Source: Klebsiella michiganensis
Lineage (GTDB): Bacteria > Pseudomonadota > Gammaproteobacteria > Enterobacterales > Enterobacteriaceae
NCBI GenBank assembly: GCA_000963575.1
Contig: CP011077.1
Coordinates: forward strand, 3,348,001-3,412,000
DNA length: 64,000 nt
Direction of reading: 5' to 3'
Position numbers and translations under genes: made by a program. Numbering within the stretch: the stretch's first letter is position 1; each line of letters begins with the position of its first letter. Positions 36,862 through 45,845 of this stretch are shown piece after piece. The notes under the pieces are model-generated. The model did not search any database and was not told the DNA's origin. It saw only the letters and a list, made by a program, of their open reading frames with translations.

Positions 36862-36894
36862 CCTCACTCCGACCCTCTCTCTTACGAGAGAGGG
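36862..36894. repeat. BoxC-like palindrome between nuoL and nuoM
   Basis: CCCTCTCTC-TTAC-GAGAGAGGG at 36873-36894 is preceded by CCTCACTCCGA. It is shorter than the nrdA-nrdB and nuoF-nuoG copies; the right outer arm is lost. Confidence 0.7.
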
Positions 36895-36911
36895 GGATGG
36901 AAGAAATCCTG

Positions 36912-38753
36912 TTAACGCAGAACCAGCAGCAGGCCCAGTACCACAACGGCACCGATGCTCATGGACGCAACATACCAGCGCAGGTAACCGTTCTCACTCA
37001 CCAGCAGGCCGCGGCCAGCGAAGCGGGAGAGAATTGCCGGAATGTTCATCAGCGCATTCAGCGGGTCACGGCGCAGCAGCCACGCAATACCGAGGAACGG
37101 CTTGACGAAAATCATGTCGTACAGCCAGTCGAAGCCCCAGGCATTGAACCACCAGGTACCGAAGAAACGCCCCGGCGCGCTGTTCGCAAGCGACGTCACC
37201 AGAGTACGTTTGCCCAGCCACAAGAAGGCGGCAATCAGGATACCGGCAATGGCGACGACGCCGGAGATGATCTCCAGAGTCAGCACGCTGCCGTGCGCAA
37301 GTTCAGTGGTTTCCGGCAGTACGCCGCGCAGCGGTGGCACAATCATTGCGCCAACGAAGGTGGACAGCACCAGCAGAACAACCAGCGGCAGGTGGTGGGT
37401 AATCCCCTTCCCTGCGTGAGCGTGAATTTTTTCTTCACCGTGGAACGTAATGAAAATCATGCGGAAGGTGTAGAGCGAGGTCATGAATGCCCCGACCAGA
37501 CCCGCAACCATCAGGTTGATGTGGCCATTCGCCATCGCACCGGCAAGGATCTCATCTTTACTGAAGAAGCCTGCGGTAATCAGCGGCAGAGCGGACAGCG
37601 CCGCGCCCCCGACCAGGAAGCAGACATACACCAGCGGAATGGACTTACGCAGCCCCCCCATCTTGAAGATGTTTTGCTCGTGGTGACACGCCAGAATCAC
37701 CGAACCGGATGACAGGAACAGCAGCGCTTTGAAGAACGCGTGGGTCATCAGGTGGAAGATTGCCGCATCCCACGCCTGCACGCCCAGCGCCAGGAACATG
37801 TAGCCAATCTGGCTCATGGTGGAGTAAGCGAGTACGCGCTTGATGTCGGTCTGTACCAGCGCCGCGAAGCCTGCCAGCACCAGCGTAATGGCACCCACGA
37901 TACCGACCAGATGCAGAATTTCCGGGGTCATCAGGAACAGGCCATGGGTACGGGCAATCAGATAAACGCCCGCAGTAACCATGGTGGCCGCGTGAATCAG
38001 CGCAGAAACAGGGGTTGGACCCGCCATCGCATCTGCAAGCCACGTTTGCAGAGGCAGCTGTGCAGATTTACCGACCGCACCACCTAACAGCATCAGGGTT
38101 GCCCAGGTCAGCATCTGATTACCGGCAGCGAAGTGCTGCGGCGCCAGCTCGACCATTTCGCGGAAGTTCAGCGTACCCAGCTCGTTGTAGAGGATGAACA
38201 GGCCGAAGGCCAGGAACACGTCCCCAACGCGAGTCACCACGAACGCTTTCATTGCCGCCGCGTTGTTCTTCGGATCGGTGTAATAGAAGCCGATCAGCAG
38301 GTAAGAACAAAGGCCCACGCCTTCCCAGCCGAGGTACATCAGCAGCAGGTTGTCGGCAAGGACCAGAACCACCATGCTGGCGATGAACAGGTTGGTGTAG
38401 GCGAAGAAGCGGGAGTAACCCTCTTCACCGCGCATATACCAGGAAGCGAACATGTGGATCAGGAAGCCCACGCCGGTGACCACGGAAAGCATGGTCAGGG
38501 AGAGGCCGTCCAGCACCAGGTTGAAGCCGATGTTAAAGTCACCGACCGCCATCCAGGTCCACAGCGGCTGAGTGAACGCCTGCTGCCCGTTGTTGAAGAA
38601 ATCAACCCCGGCAATGGCGGTCACAACCGCCGCCAGACCTACAGAGCCCATCCCGATGGTGGCGGACAGGTTTTCTGACCAGCGGCCGCGGGAGAATGCC
38701 AACAGTAAAAAGCCAATCAATGGCAAAACAATGGTTAACCAGAGAAGGTTCAT
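36912..38753 (-). CDS. nuoL: NADH-quinone oxidoreductase subunit L
   Basis: NuoL is the distal proton-pumping subunit, with the long lateral helix that runs along the membrane arm. The product is 613 residues, as in E. coli. The WEGVGLCSYLLIGFYY segment and the GKSAQLPLQTWLADAMAGPTPVSALIHAATMVTAGVYL segment, with channel residues, are intact. A long C-terminal hydrophobic part follows. Its start overlaps the nuoK stop. Confidence 0.98.
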   Translation of the reverse strand: MNLLWLTIVLPLIGFLLLAFSRGRWSENLSATIGMGSVGLAAVVTAIAGVDFFNNGQQAFTQPLWTWMAVGDFNIGFNLVLDGLSLTMLSVVTGVGFLIHMFASWYMRGEEGYSRFFAYTNLFIASMVVLVLADNLLLMYLGWEGVGLCSYLLIGFYYTDPKNNAAAMKAFVVTRVGDVFLAFGLFILYNELGTLNFREMVELAPQHFAAGNQMLTWATLMLLGGAVGKSAQLPLQTWLADAMAGPTPVSALIHAATMVTAGVYLIARTHGLFLMTPEILHLVGIVGAITLVLAGFAALVQTDIKRVLAYSTMSQIGYMFLALGVQAWDAAIFHLMTHAFFKALLFLSSGSVILACHHEQNIFKMGGLRKSIPLVYVCFLVGGAALSALPLITAGFFSKDEILAGAMANGHINLMVAGLVGAFMTSLYTFRMIFITFHGEEKIHAHAGKGITHHLPLVVLLVLSTFVGAMIVPPLRGVLPETTELAHGSVLTLEIISGVVAIAGILIAAFLWLGKRTLVTSLANSAPGRFFGTWWFNAWGFDWLYDMIFVKPFLGIAWLLRRDPLNALMNIPAILSRFAGRGLLVSENGYLRWYVASMSIGAVVVLGLLLVLR

Positions 38754-39052
38754 CCACGCATCTCACTTACTGAATCGATATTCAGATTCTGGCGACGACG
38801 ATGGAGCTGCAGTAACAGCGCGAGGCCAATACTGGCTTCGGCAGCAGCTAAGCTAATCGCGAGTATATACATCACCTGACCGTCAGCCTGGCCCCAGTAG
38901 CTGCCGGCAACCACGAAGGCCAGCGCGGCGGCGTTAATCATCACTTCCAGGCTGATCAGCATGAACAGCAGGTTGCGGCGGATGACCAGCCCGGTCAGTC
39001 CCAGCACGAACAGAATGGCGGCGAGGATCAGTCCATGTTGCAGCGGGATCAT
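38750..39052 (-). CDS. nuoK: NADH-quinone oxidoreductase subunit K
   Basis: NuoK is a three-helix membrane subunit related to MrpC antiporter subunits. The product is 100 residues, as in E. coli. The two membrane glutamates needed for proton transfer lie in LLFMLISLEVMINAA and ISLAAAEASIGLALL. ATGA overlaps link it to nuoJ and nuoL. Confidence 0.98.
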   Translation of the reverse strand: MIPLQHGLILAAILFVLGLTGLVIRRNLLFMLISLEVMINAAALAFVVAGSYWGQADGQVMYILAISLAAAEASIGLALLLQLHRRRQNLNIDSVSEMRG

Positions 39053-39606
39053 ACGTTCTCCTCCGTTTTTCTTCTCACGGCCATGTCAGCAGGGCGGTTG
39101 CTCAGCACCTCACCGGCACGGTCTTCACGACCCAGGTGGAACGCAACGACCAGACCTGCCAGCAGCAGCATGGAGGCCAGCTCCACCGCCAGTACATAAG
39201 GCCCGAACAGCGCGATACCGACCTGTTTCGCATCGATGGAAGTGCCATCAATACCCTGGTCGTTAACGGTGCGGATTGCGTAAATCAGTACCGCCAGCAG
39301 TACCGCAGACAGGACGCCAGGCCCGATCCACAGCTGCGGCTTCAGCCACTCGCGCTCCTGCTGCTGAACCGCGTTACCGAGGTTAAGCATCATTACCACG
39401 AAGACGAACAGCACCATGATAGCCCCGGCGTACACGATTATCTCCAGTGCACCGGCGAAGTAAGCCCCGAGGGAGAAAAACACCCCGGAGATCGCCAGCA
39501 GCGAGATGATCAGGTACAGCAGCGCATGCACCGGATTGGTGTGAGTGATCGTCCGAAGGGTCGTCAGGACGGCCACAATGGCGCAGATATAAAAAGCGAA
39601 TTCCAT
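39049..39606 (-). CDS. nuoJ: NADH-quinone oxidoreductase subunit J
   Basis: NuoJ is a five-helix membrane subunit at the junction with the peripheral arm. The product is 185 residues (E. coli 184). The third helix, EIIVYAGAIMVLFVFVVMML, carries the conserved glycine and acidic residue tied to the proton path. It starts ten bases after nuoI. Confidence 0.97.
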   Translation of the reverse strand: MEFAFYICAIVAVLTTLRTITHTNPVHALLYLIISLLAISGVFFSLGAYFAGALEIIVYAGAIMVLFVFVVMMLNLGNAVQQQEREWLKPQLWIGPGVLSAVLLAVLIYAIRTVNDQGIDGTSIDAKQVGIALFGPYVLAVELASMLLLAGLVVAFHLGREDRAGEVLSNRPADMAVRRKTEENV

Positions 39607-39616
39607 TCCTGACTCC

Positions 39617-40159
39617 TTAAGGTAACAGGCCTTTGACGTCGATAGGCTTGGCTTCGTTTTCCGCTTCGCCCTTATCTTTGCCGTCGATTGCCATACCTGC
39701 CATCCGGTAGAAGTTATATTCCGGGTATTTGCCCGGACCGGAGATCAGCAGATCCTCTTTCTCGTACACCAGATCCTGGCGCTTGTACTCACCCAGCTCG
39801 AAGTCCGGGGTAAGCTGAATCGCGGTGGTTGGGCAAGCTTCTTCACACAGGCCACAGAAGATGCAGCGAGAGAAGTTGATGCGGAAGAACTCCGGATACC
39901 AACGACCGTCTTTCATCTCGGCTTTCTGCAGGGAAATACAGCCTACCGGGCAGGCTACCGCACACAGGTTACAGGCAACGCAGCGCTCTTCACCGTCCGG
40001 GTCGCGCGTCAGCACGATACGGCCACGGTAGCGCGGCGGCAGATACACTGGTTCTTCCGGATACATGCGGGTTTCGCGCTTGGCGAAAGCGTGCATGCCG
40101 ATCATCCAGATACTGCGTACCTGGGTGCCGAAACCAACCACTAACTCTTTCAATGTCAT
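39617..40159 (-). CDS. nuoI: NADH-quinone oxidoreductase subunit I
   Basis: NuoI carries the two [4Fe-4S] clusters N6a and N6b that lead electrons toward N2. The product is 180 residues, as in E. coli, with start at 40159 (MTLKELVVGFG). The two ferredoxin motifs are CVACNLCAVACP (about 60-71) and CIFCGLCEEACP (about 99-110). An in-frame opening 27 codons upstream lies inside nuoH and is rejected. Confidence 0.98.
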   Translation of the reverse strand: MTLKELVVGFGTQVRSIWMIGMHAFAKRETRMYPEEPVYLPPRYRGRIVLTRDPDGEERCVACNLCAVACPVGCISLQKAEMKDGRWYPEFFRINFSRCIFCGLCEEACPTTAIQLTPDFELGEYKRQDLVYEKEDLLISGPGKYPEYNFYRMAGMAIDGKDKGEAENEAKPIDVKGLLP

Positions 40160-40173
40160 GGTTTTTTCACCCC

Positions 40174-41151
40174 TTATGGTGCCTGGTAAAGAATGACCGC
40201 GGCGGTCACCAGCAAGTTGATAAGCGTCAGCGGCAGGCAAACTTTCCAGCCAAAGGACATCACCTGGTCATAACGTGGACGAGGCAGTGCGGCGCGAATC
40301 AAAATGAACATCATCATGAAGAACGCGGTTTTCAGCGCGAACCAGATGAACGGCGGTAACCACGGGCCATGCCAGCCACCAAAGAACAGCGTCACGATCA
40401 GCGCAGAAACGGTGACGATGCCGATGTATTCCCCGACGAAGAACAGACCGAACTTCATACCGGAATATTCGATGTGATAACCGTCGGCCAGTTCCTGCTC
40501 GGCTTCCGGTTGGTCAAACGGGTGACGGTGGCAAACCGCAACGCCGGCAATCGCGAAGGTCACGAAGCCGAAGAACTGCGGGATGATATTCCACAGATGC
40601 GCCTGGTTGTTGACGATGTCGGCCATATTAAAGGAACCGGCCTGCGCCACCACGCCCATCAGGGAAAGCCCCAGGAACACTTCATAGCTCAGGGTCTGCG
40701 CGGAAGCACGCATCGCACCAAGCAGGGAGTATTTGTTGTTACTGGACCAGCCGGCGAACAGCACGGCGTACACCGCCAGGCCCGCCAGCATCAGGAAGAA
40801 CAAGATCCCGATGTTCAGATCCGCAACCACCCAGCTTGGGCTGACCGGCACAATGGCAAAGGCCAGCAGCAGCGAGGTGAACGCGATCATCGGCGCCAGC
40901 GTAAAGATCACGCGGTCCGAGAACTTAGGGATCCAGTCCTCTTTAAAGAACATCTTGATCATGTCCGCAACCAGCTGGAGTGAGCCACCCCAGCCTACGC
41001 GGTTTGGTCCGTAGCGGTTCTGGAACAGACCGAGCAGACGGCGTTCGCCGAAGCTCATGAATGCCCCACAGGTCACCACGACCAGCAGAATGACAACCGC
41101 TTTGAGGATGCTCAGCAGAATGTCGATAACTTCCGGTGTCAGCCAGCTCAT
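40174..41151 (-). CDS. nuoH: NADH-quinone oxidoreductase subunit H
   Basis: NuoH forms much of the quinone cavity with NuoB and NuoD. The product is 325 residues, as in E. coli, with about eight membrane helices. The conserved loop after helix five reads DQPEAEQELADGYHIEYSGMKFG, and RYDQVMSFGWK closes the quinone region. Its start overlaps the nuoG stop. Confidence 0.98.
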   Translation of the reverse strand: MSWLTPEVIDILLSILKAVVILLVVVTCGAFMSFGERRLLGLFQNRYGPNRVGWGGSLQLVADMIKMFFKEDWIPKFSDRVIFTLAPMIAFTSLLLAFAIVPVSPSWVVADLNIGILFFLMLAGLAVYAVLFAGWSSNNKYSLLGAMRASAQTLSYEVFLGLSLMGVVAQAGSFNMADIVNNQAHLWNIIPQFFGFVTFAIAGVAVCHRHPFDQPEAEQELADGYHIEYSGMKFGLFFVGEYIGIVTVSALIVTLFFGGWHGPWLPPFIWFALKTAFFMMMFILIRAALPRPRYDQVMSFGWKVCLPLTLINLLVTAAVILYQAP

Positions 41152-43871
41152 TGCGCAGCCTCCTGCAGATTTTCAAGACGAGCACCGGCAAGCACTGGCG
41201 CAATCCCCGGCATACCCATCGGCAGACCTACCTGCCCTGCAACCAGACCCTCGGACAGCTGCAGCGGCAGACTCAGCGTCTGACCTTCGTAGCTGAAGGA
41301 GATCAGGCTCCCGGCGTTAACGCCAAGCTTCGCGGCATCGGCCGGATTCAGCTTGATGTAAGGCTCAACCATACGCTTCTGGAACACCGGAGAACGCTGG
41401 GACATCTCGTCGCTACCAAACAGGTGGTAGTACGGCGCGATACGCCACTTGCCCTCTTCCGCGTGGAAGGTGTCCGGCACGGAAGTGAAGTAGTCCAGAC
41501 CAGTGTCAGAAGCTTCGATCAGGCGCACGCCCGGATCGCCGTGGCGCAGATGACCGCCCACTTCGGCCTGGAATTTGTTCCATGCCTGCGGGGAGTTCCA
41601 GCCTGGTGCCCAGGCAAACGGAATCTGCTGACGGTCGGCCAGCGGGCTGTTGTTCCCTTCCATAGAGAAGGCAAACATGGTGTCTTTATCCTGTGGCTGA
41701 CGCGGTTCGTGCACGCTGATGTTGGCGCGCATTGCGGTGCGTCCGCTCGAACGGATTGGAGAACGGGACAGCTTCTGGCCTTTGATACGGAAGGAAGCAT
41801 CCGGCGCGGCATCTTTAATACCGGCTAACTGAGGCAATACCTTCACGCACGCGTCAATCACATGGTCAAGCTGCGTCCAGTCAACGTCACGGCTCTGCAC
41901 GGTGCTGTGCAGGGAGTGCAGCCAGCGCCAGCTTTCGAACATCGTCACGCTGGTGTCGTAGTAAGCCGGATCGTAAACCTGGAAGAAGCGCTGGGCGCGG
42001 CCTTCGTTGTTAATCACCGTCCCATCGCTTTCTGCGAAGCTCGCCGCGGAAAGAACAAGGTGTGCTTTATCCATGATGGCCGTGCGCTGATGGTCAATAA
42101 CCATCACCAGAGGGGCTTTGCTCAGCGCCGCGTCTACGCGGGCGGCGGAAGCATGACGATGGAGGTCGTTTTCCAGCACCACTACCGCATCGGCAGCGCC
42201 GCTTTCCAGCTCGCTCAAGGCTTCTTCCAGAGAGCCGCCGCCAATCATGCCGAGACCAACGCTGTTTACCGCACGGGCAATCATCGTTACGCCGACGTCT
42301 GCACCACGGCCTTTCAGCGCTTTAGCCACGTTTGCCGCGGCCTGAATCACCGCTTCGCTCCCGGCGTTAGTCCCTGAAACAATCAACGGCTTCTTCGCGC
42401 CGGCCAACGCCTGCACGATAACGTCGACTTTATTCTTCAGGTCCCTTCCCAGTTCAACGGCCGGAGAGTTGCTGTCCAGCGCATTGGCAATGGCAAAGCC
42501 AAGGCGGGCCTGATCTTCAACCGGGGCACGGTAAGTCCATGCGGCGATATCATCCAGGCGGGTGCTGTCTACGTTGGTCACAAACAGCGGGTGCTTAGCG
42601 TTCTGCCCGATGTTCAGGATTGCGGCGATCTGCCAGTCAGCAACTTTCTGCGCCGCCGCCATTTCACGCGCCTTCCCTTTCACCGCCTGGCGGATAGCCA
42701 GCGCGGCACGAGCGCCGGTCTGGGTAACATCTTCACCCAGGATCAGCACGGCGTCGTAAGATTCGATTTCACGCAGCGCAGGAGTATGGATGCCGCTGTC
42801 ACGCAGCACTTTCAGCATCAGCTGCAGACGAGCCTGCTCACCTGCTGCAATACCGGTGTAGAAGTTTTCGGCCCCAACCAGCTCGCGCAGAGCGAAGTTG
42901 CTTTCCACGCTCGCGCGCGGAGAACCGATGCCAATCACTTTCTTCGACTGACGCAGGATATCCGCCGCGCCCTGCATAGCCTGCTCGGCGTTCAGGGTAA
43001 TCAGGTCATCGCCACGACGTTGAACAGGCTGACGCGGACGGTCTTTCAGGTTTACATAGCCGTAACCGAAACGACCGCGGTCGCACAGGAAGTAGTGGTT
43101 CACGGTGCCGTTGTAGCGGTTTTCGATACGGCGCAGTTCACCGTAACGTTCACCTGGACTTGTGTTACAGCCCAGCGAGCACTGCTGGCAGATGCTCGGT
43201 GCGAACTGCATATCCCACTTACGGTTGTAGCGTTCGGAGTGCGTTTTGTCGGTAAATACGCCGGTCGGGCAAATCTCTACCAGGTTACCGGAGAACTCGC
43301 TTTCCAGCGTGCCGTCTTCCGGGCGACCGAAGTAGACGTTGTCGTGCGCGCCGTAAACGCCCAGATCTTTACCGTCTGCATAGTCTTTGTAGTAACGCAC
43401 ACAGCGGTAACAGGCGATACAGCGGTTCATTTCGTGAGAGATGAACGGACCGAGATCCTGATTGCGGTGAGTACGCTTGGTAAAGCGATAGCGACGGAAG
43501 CTATGACCGGTCATGACGGTCATATCCTGCAGGTGGCAGTTGCCGCCTTCTTCACAGACCGGACAGTCGTGTGGGTGGTTGGTCATCAACCATTCCACAA
43601 CGCTTTCACGGAACTGTTTCGCTTCGCCATCATCAATAGAGATGAATGTCCCATCGGAGGCCGGTGTCATACAGGACATCACCAGGCGACCACGGGTATC
43701 TTCCGCGTTCTGATATTGCTTCACCGCACACTGGCGGCAAGCACCGACGCTGCCCAGCGCCGGATGCCAGCAAAAATAAGGAATATCAAGACCGAGGGAG
43801 AGACAAGCTTCCAGCAAGTTGTCTGCTCCGTTGACCTCGTATTCTTTGCCGTCTACATGAATCGTAGCCAT
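41148..43871 (-). CDS. nuoG: NADH-quinone oxidoreductase subunit G
   Basis: NuoG is the large iron-sulfur subunit of the peripheral arm. The N-terminal [2Fe-2S] domain has YFCWHPALGSVGACRQC and MSCMTP for N1b. A His/Cys cluster site is in HDCPVCEEGGNC (N5), and CIACYRCVRYY with a later CPTG holds N4. CQQCSLGC plus FLCDRG is the extra N7 site present in E. coli. The remaining 600 residues form the molybdopterin-oxidoreductase-like region. I use the ATG giving MATIHVDG (907 residues). An ATG three codons earlier (43880) is also possible. A BoxC-like palindrome lies upstream. Confidence 0.97.
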   Translation of the reverse strand: MATIHVDGKEYEVNGADNLLEACLSLGLDIPYFCWHPALGSVGACRQCAVKQYQNAEDTRGRLVMSCMTPASDGTFISIDDGEAKQFRESVVEWLMTNHPHDCPVCEEGGNCHLQDMTVMTGHSFRRYRFTKRTHRNQDLGPFISHEMNRCIACYRCVRYYKDYADGKDLGVYGAHDNVYFGRPEDGTLESEFSGNLVEICPTGVFTDKTHSERYNRKWDMQFAPSICQQCSLGCNTSPGERYGELRRIENRYNGTVNHYFLCDRGRFGYGYVNLKDRPRQPVQRRGDDLITLNAEQAMQGAADILRQSKKVIGIGSPRASVESNFALRELVGAENFYTGIAAGEQARLQLMLKVLRDSGIHTPALREIESYDAVLILGEDVTQTGARAALAIRQAVKGKAREMAAAQKVADWQIAAILNIGQNAKHPLFVTNVDSTRLDDIAAWTYRAPVEDQARLGFAIANALDSNSPAVELGRDLKNKVDVIVQALAGAKKPLIVSGTNAGSEAVIQAAANVAKALKGRGADVGVTMIARAVNSVGLGMIGGGSLEEALSELESGAADAVVVLENDLHRHASAARVDAALSKAPLVMVIDHQRTAIMDKAHLVLSAASFAESDGTVINNEGRAQRFFQVYDPAYYDTSVTMFESWRWLHSLHSTVQSRDVDWTQLDHVIDACVKVLPQLAGIKDAAPDASFRIKGQKLSRSPIRSSGRTAMRANISVHEPRQPQDKDTMFAFSMEGNNSPLADRQQIPFAWAPGWNSPQAWNKFQAEVGGHLRHGDPGVRLIEASDTGLDYFTSVPDTFHAEEGKWRIAPYYHLFGSDEMSQRSPVFQKRMVEPYIKLNPADAAKLGVNAGSLISFSYEGQTLSLPLQLSEGLVAGQVGLPMGMPGIAPVLAGARLENLQEAAQ

Positions 43872-43937
43872 AGTCAGCATGCTTCCAGTTGGCCTGAATA
43901 ACTTCAGGCGTTAATCAAAAATTCTTGTGCAATGCAC

Positions 43938-43994
43938 CCTCACCCGTTTTCGCTTTCTCCCTCTCCCCTTAGGGGAGAGGGCCGGGGTGAGGGG
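43938..43994. repeat. BoxC-like palindrome between nuoF and nuoG
   Basis: Outer arms are CCCTCACCC (43938-43946) and GGGTGAGGG (43985-43993). The inner hairpin CCCTCTCCCC-TTA-GGGGAGAGGG is at 43959-43981. It has the same architecture as the copy at 11906-11976. Confidence 0.8.
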
Positions 43995-43999
43995 CGATA

Positions 44000-45346
44000 T
44001 CACCAGCGCGTTTTTAACAGGTTCGGCTGAATACCATTAATGGCACGCAGATTTCCGTAATCCTGTTTGGCAATGCCTGCTTCGAATTCGTCGCGGAAAT
44101 ATTTAATCGCACTCTGCAATGGCTCAACGGCACCCGGTGCGTGGGCACAGAAAGTTTTACCCGGTCCCAGATGGCGGCAAAGCTGCTCAAGGGTTTCAAT
44201 ATCCCCTGGCTGTCCTTCGCCACGCTCAAGCGCGCGCAGGATTTTTACGCTCCACGGCAGACCATCGCGGCACGGTGTACACCAGCCGCAGGATTCACGG
44301 GCAAAGAACTCTTCCAGGTTACGCACCAGCGGCACCATACCGATTTCATGGTCTACCGCCATTGCCAGCGCCGTACCGAGACGGCTGCCTGCTTTACCAA
44401 TACTTTCAAATTCCATCGGCAGGTCGAGGTGCGCTTCCGTCAGGAAGTCGGTCCCCGCCCCGCCCGGCTGCCAGGCTTTGAACTTCAGGCCATCGCGCAT
44501 GCCGCCGGCGTATTCTTCCAGGATCTCACGGGCAGTGGTGCCAAACGGCAGTTCCCAGACGCCAGGGTTTTTGACGCGGCCAGAGAAGCCCATCAGCTTG
44601 GTACCGGCATCTTTACTCATGCCGCCGCCAATGCCCTGATACCACTCCACGCCGTTAGCCAGAATCGCCGGTACGTTACACAGGGTTTCGACGTTGTTTA
44701 CACAGGTCGGTTTACCCCAAACGCCGCTTGATGCCGGGAACGGTGGCTTAGAGCGCGGGTTCGCACGGCGGCCTTCCAGGGAGTTAATCAGCGCAGTTTC
44801 TTCCCCGCAGATATAACGCCCGGCGCCGGTGTGCACGATAAGCTCGAAGTCAAAACCGGAACCCAGAATGTTTTTACCAAGCAGGCCCGCTTCGGTGGCT
44901 TCAGCGATTGCGCGGCGCAGATGCACAGCCGCTTCAATGTACTCACCGCGCAGGAAGATGTAGCCGCGGTAAGCTTTCAGCGCAAAAGCAGAAATCAGCA
45001 TGCCTTCCACCAGCAGGTGCGGCAGCTGTTCCATCAGCAGGCGGTCTTTATAGGTGCCCGGCTCCATTTCATCGGCGTTACACAGCAGGTAACGGATGTT
45101 CATGGACTCGTCTTTTGGCATCAGGCTCCACTTCAGGCCGGTGGAGAAGCCCGCGCCGCCGCGCCCTTTCAGGCCAGCGTCTTTTACCGCATTAACGATT
45201 TCGTCCGGCGCCATGCCGGTCAGCGCCTTACGCGCGCCTTCATAGCCGTTTTTGCTACGGTATTCGTCAAGCCAGACCGGCTGTTTGTCATCGCGCAGAC
45301 GCCAGGTCAGCGGATGGGTTTCGGCAGTACGAATAATCGTCTTCAT
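44000..45346 (-). CDS. nuoF: NADH-quinone oxidoreductase subunit F
   Basis: NuoF binds NADH and FMN and carries cluster N3: it is the electron entry point. The product is 448 residues (E. coli 445). The FMN/NADH glycine-rich segment is LKGRGGAGFSTGLKW (about 59-73). The N3 ligands are in ESCGWCTPCRDG and TFCAHAPGA near the C-terminus. Its start overlaps the nuoE stop by four bases. Confidence 0.98.
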   Translation of the reverse strand: MKTIIRTAETHPLTWRLRDDKQPVWLDEYRSKNGYEGARKALTGMAPDEIVNAVKDAGLKGRGGAGFSTGLKWSLMPKDESMNIRYLLCNADEMEPGTYKDRLLMEQLPHLLVEGMLISAFALKAYRGYIFLRGEYIEAAVHLRRAIAEATEAGLLGKNILGSGFDFELIVHTGAGRYICGEETALINSLEGRRANPRSKPPFPASSGVWGKPTCVNNVETLCNVPAILANGVEWYQGIGGGMSKDAGTKLMGFSGRVKNPGVWELPFGTTAREILEEYAGGMRDGLKFKAWQPGGAGTDFLTEAHLDLPMEFESIGKAGSRLGTALAMAVDHEIGMVPLVRNLEEFFARESCGWCTPCRDGLPWSVKILRALERGEGQPGDIETLEQLCRHLGPGKTFCAHAPGAVEPLQSAIKYFRDEFEAGIAKQDYGNLRAINGIQPNLLKTRW

Positions 45347-45843
45347 TTATACTGCTCCAGCAAGTCAGGGATGGCTTCCGGCGTCAGATGGCTGTGAGTA
45401 TCCTCATCAATCATCATGGTCGGCCCTTTGTCGCAGTTACCCAGGCAGCAAGTAGGCAGCAGGGTGAAACGGCCATCAAACGTGGTCTGGCCCGGTTTGA
45501 TGTTCAACTTAGCTTCGATAGCTGACTGAATGCCCTGGTAGCCGGTGATATGGCAAACCACGCTGTCGCAGTAGCGAATTACGTGGCGGCCTACCGGCTG
45601 GCGGAAGATTTGGCTATAGAACGTGGCCACGCCTTCTACGTCGCTCGCCGGGATACCCAGCACGTCAGCAATCGCGTAGATGGCGCCATCTGGCACCCAG
45701 CCGCGCTGTTTCTGAACGATTTTCAGCGCTTCGATAGAGGCCGCACGGGCATCTTCGTAATGGTGTTTCTCGTGCTCAATCGCCTCACGCTCTGCCGCAC
45801 TCAGCTCAAAAGCCTCAGCCTGGTTTTGTTGGTTATCGTGCAT
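45343..45843 (-). CDS. nuoE: NADH-quinone oxidoreductase subunit E
   Basis: NuoE is a thioredoxin-fold subunit holding the [2Fe-2S] cluster N1a. The product is 166 residues, as in E. coli. The four cysteines lie in CDSVVCHITGYQG (about 92-104) and PTCCLGNCDKGP (about 131-142). It is separated from nuoCD by two bases. Confidence 0.98.
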   Translation of the reverse strand: MHDNQQNQAEAFELSAAEREAIEHEKHHYEDARAASIEALKIVQKQRGWVPDGAIYAIADVLGIPASDVEGVATFYSQIFRQPVGRHVIRYCDSVVCHITGYQGIQSAIEAKLNIKPGQTTFDGRFTLLPTCCLGNCDKGPTMMIDEDTHSHLTPEAIPDLLEQYK

Positions 45844-45845
45844 AG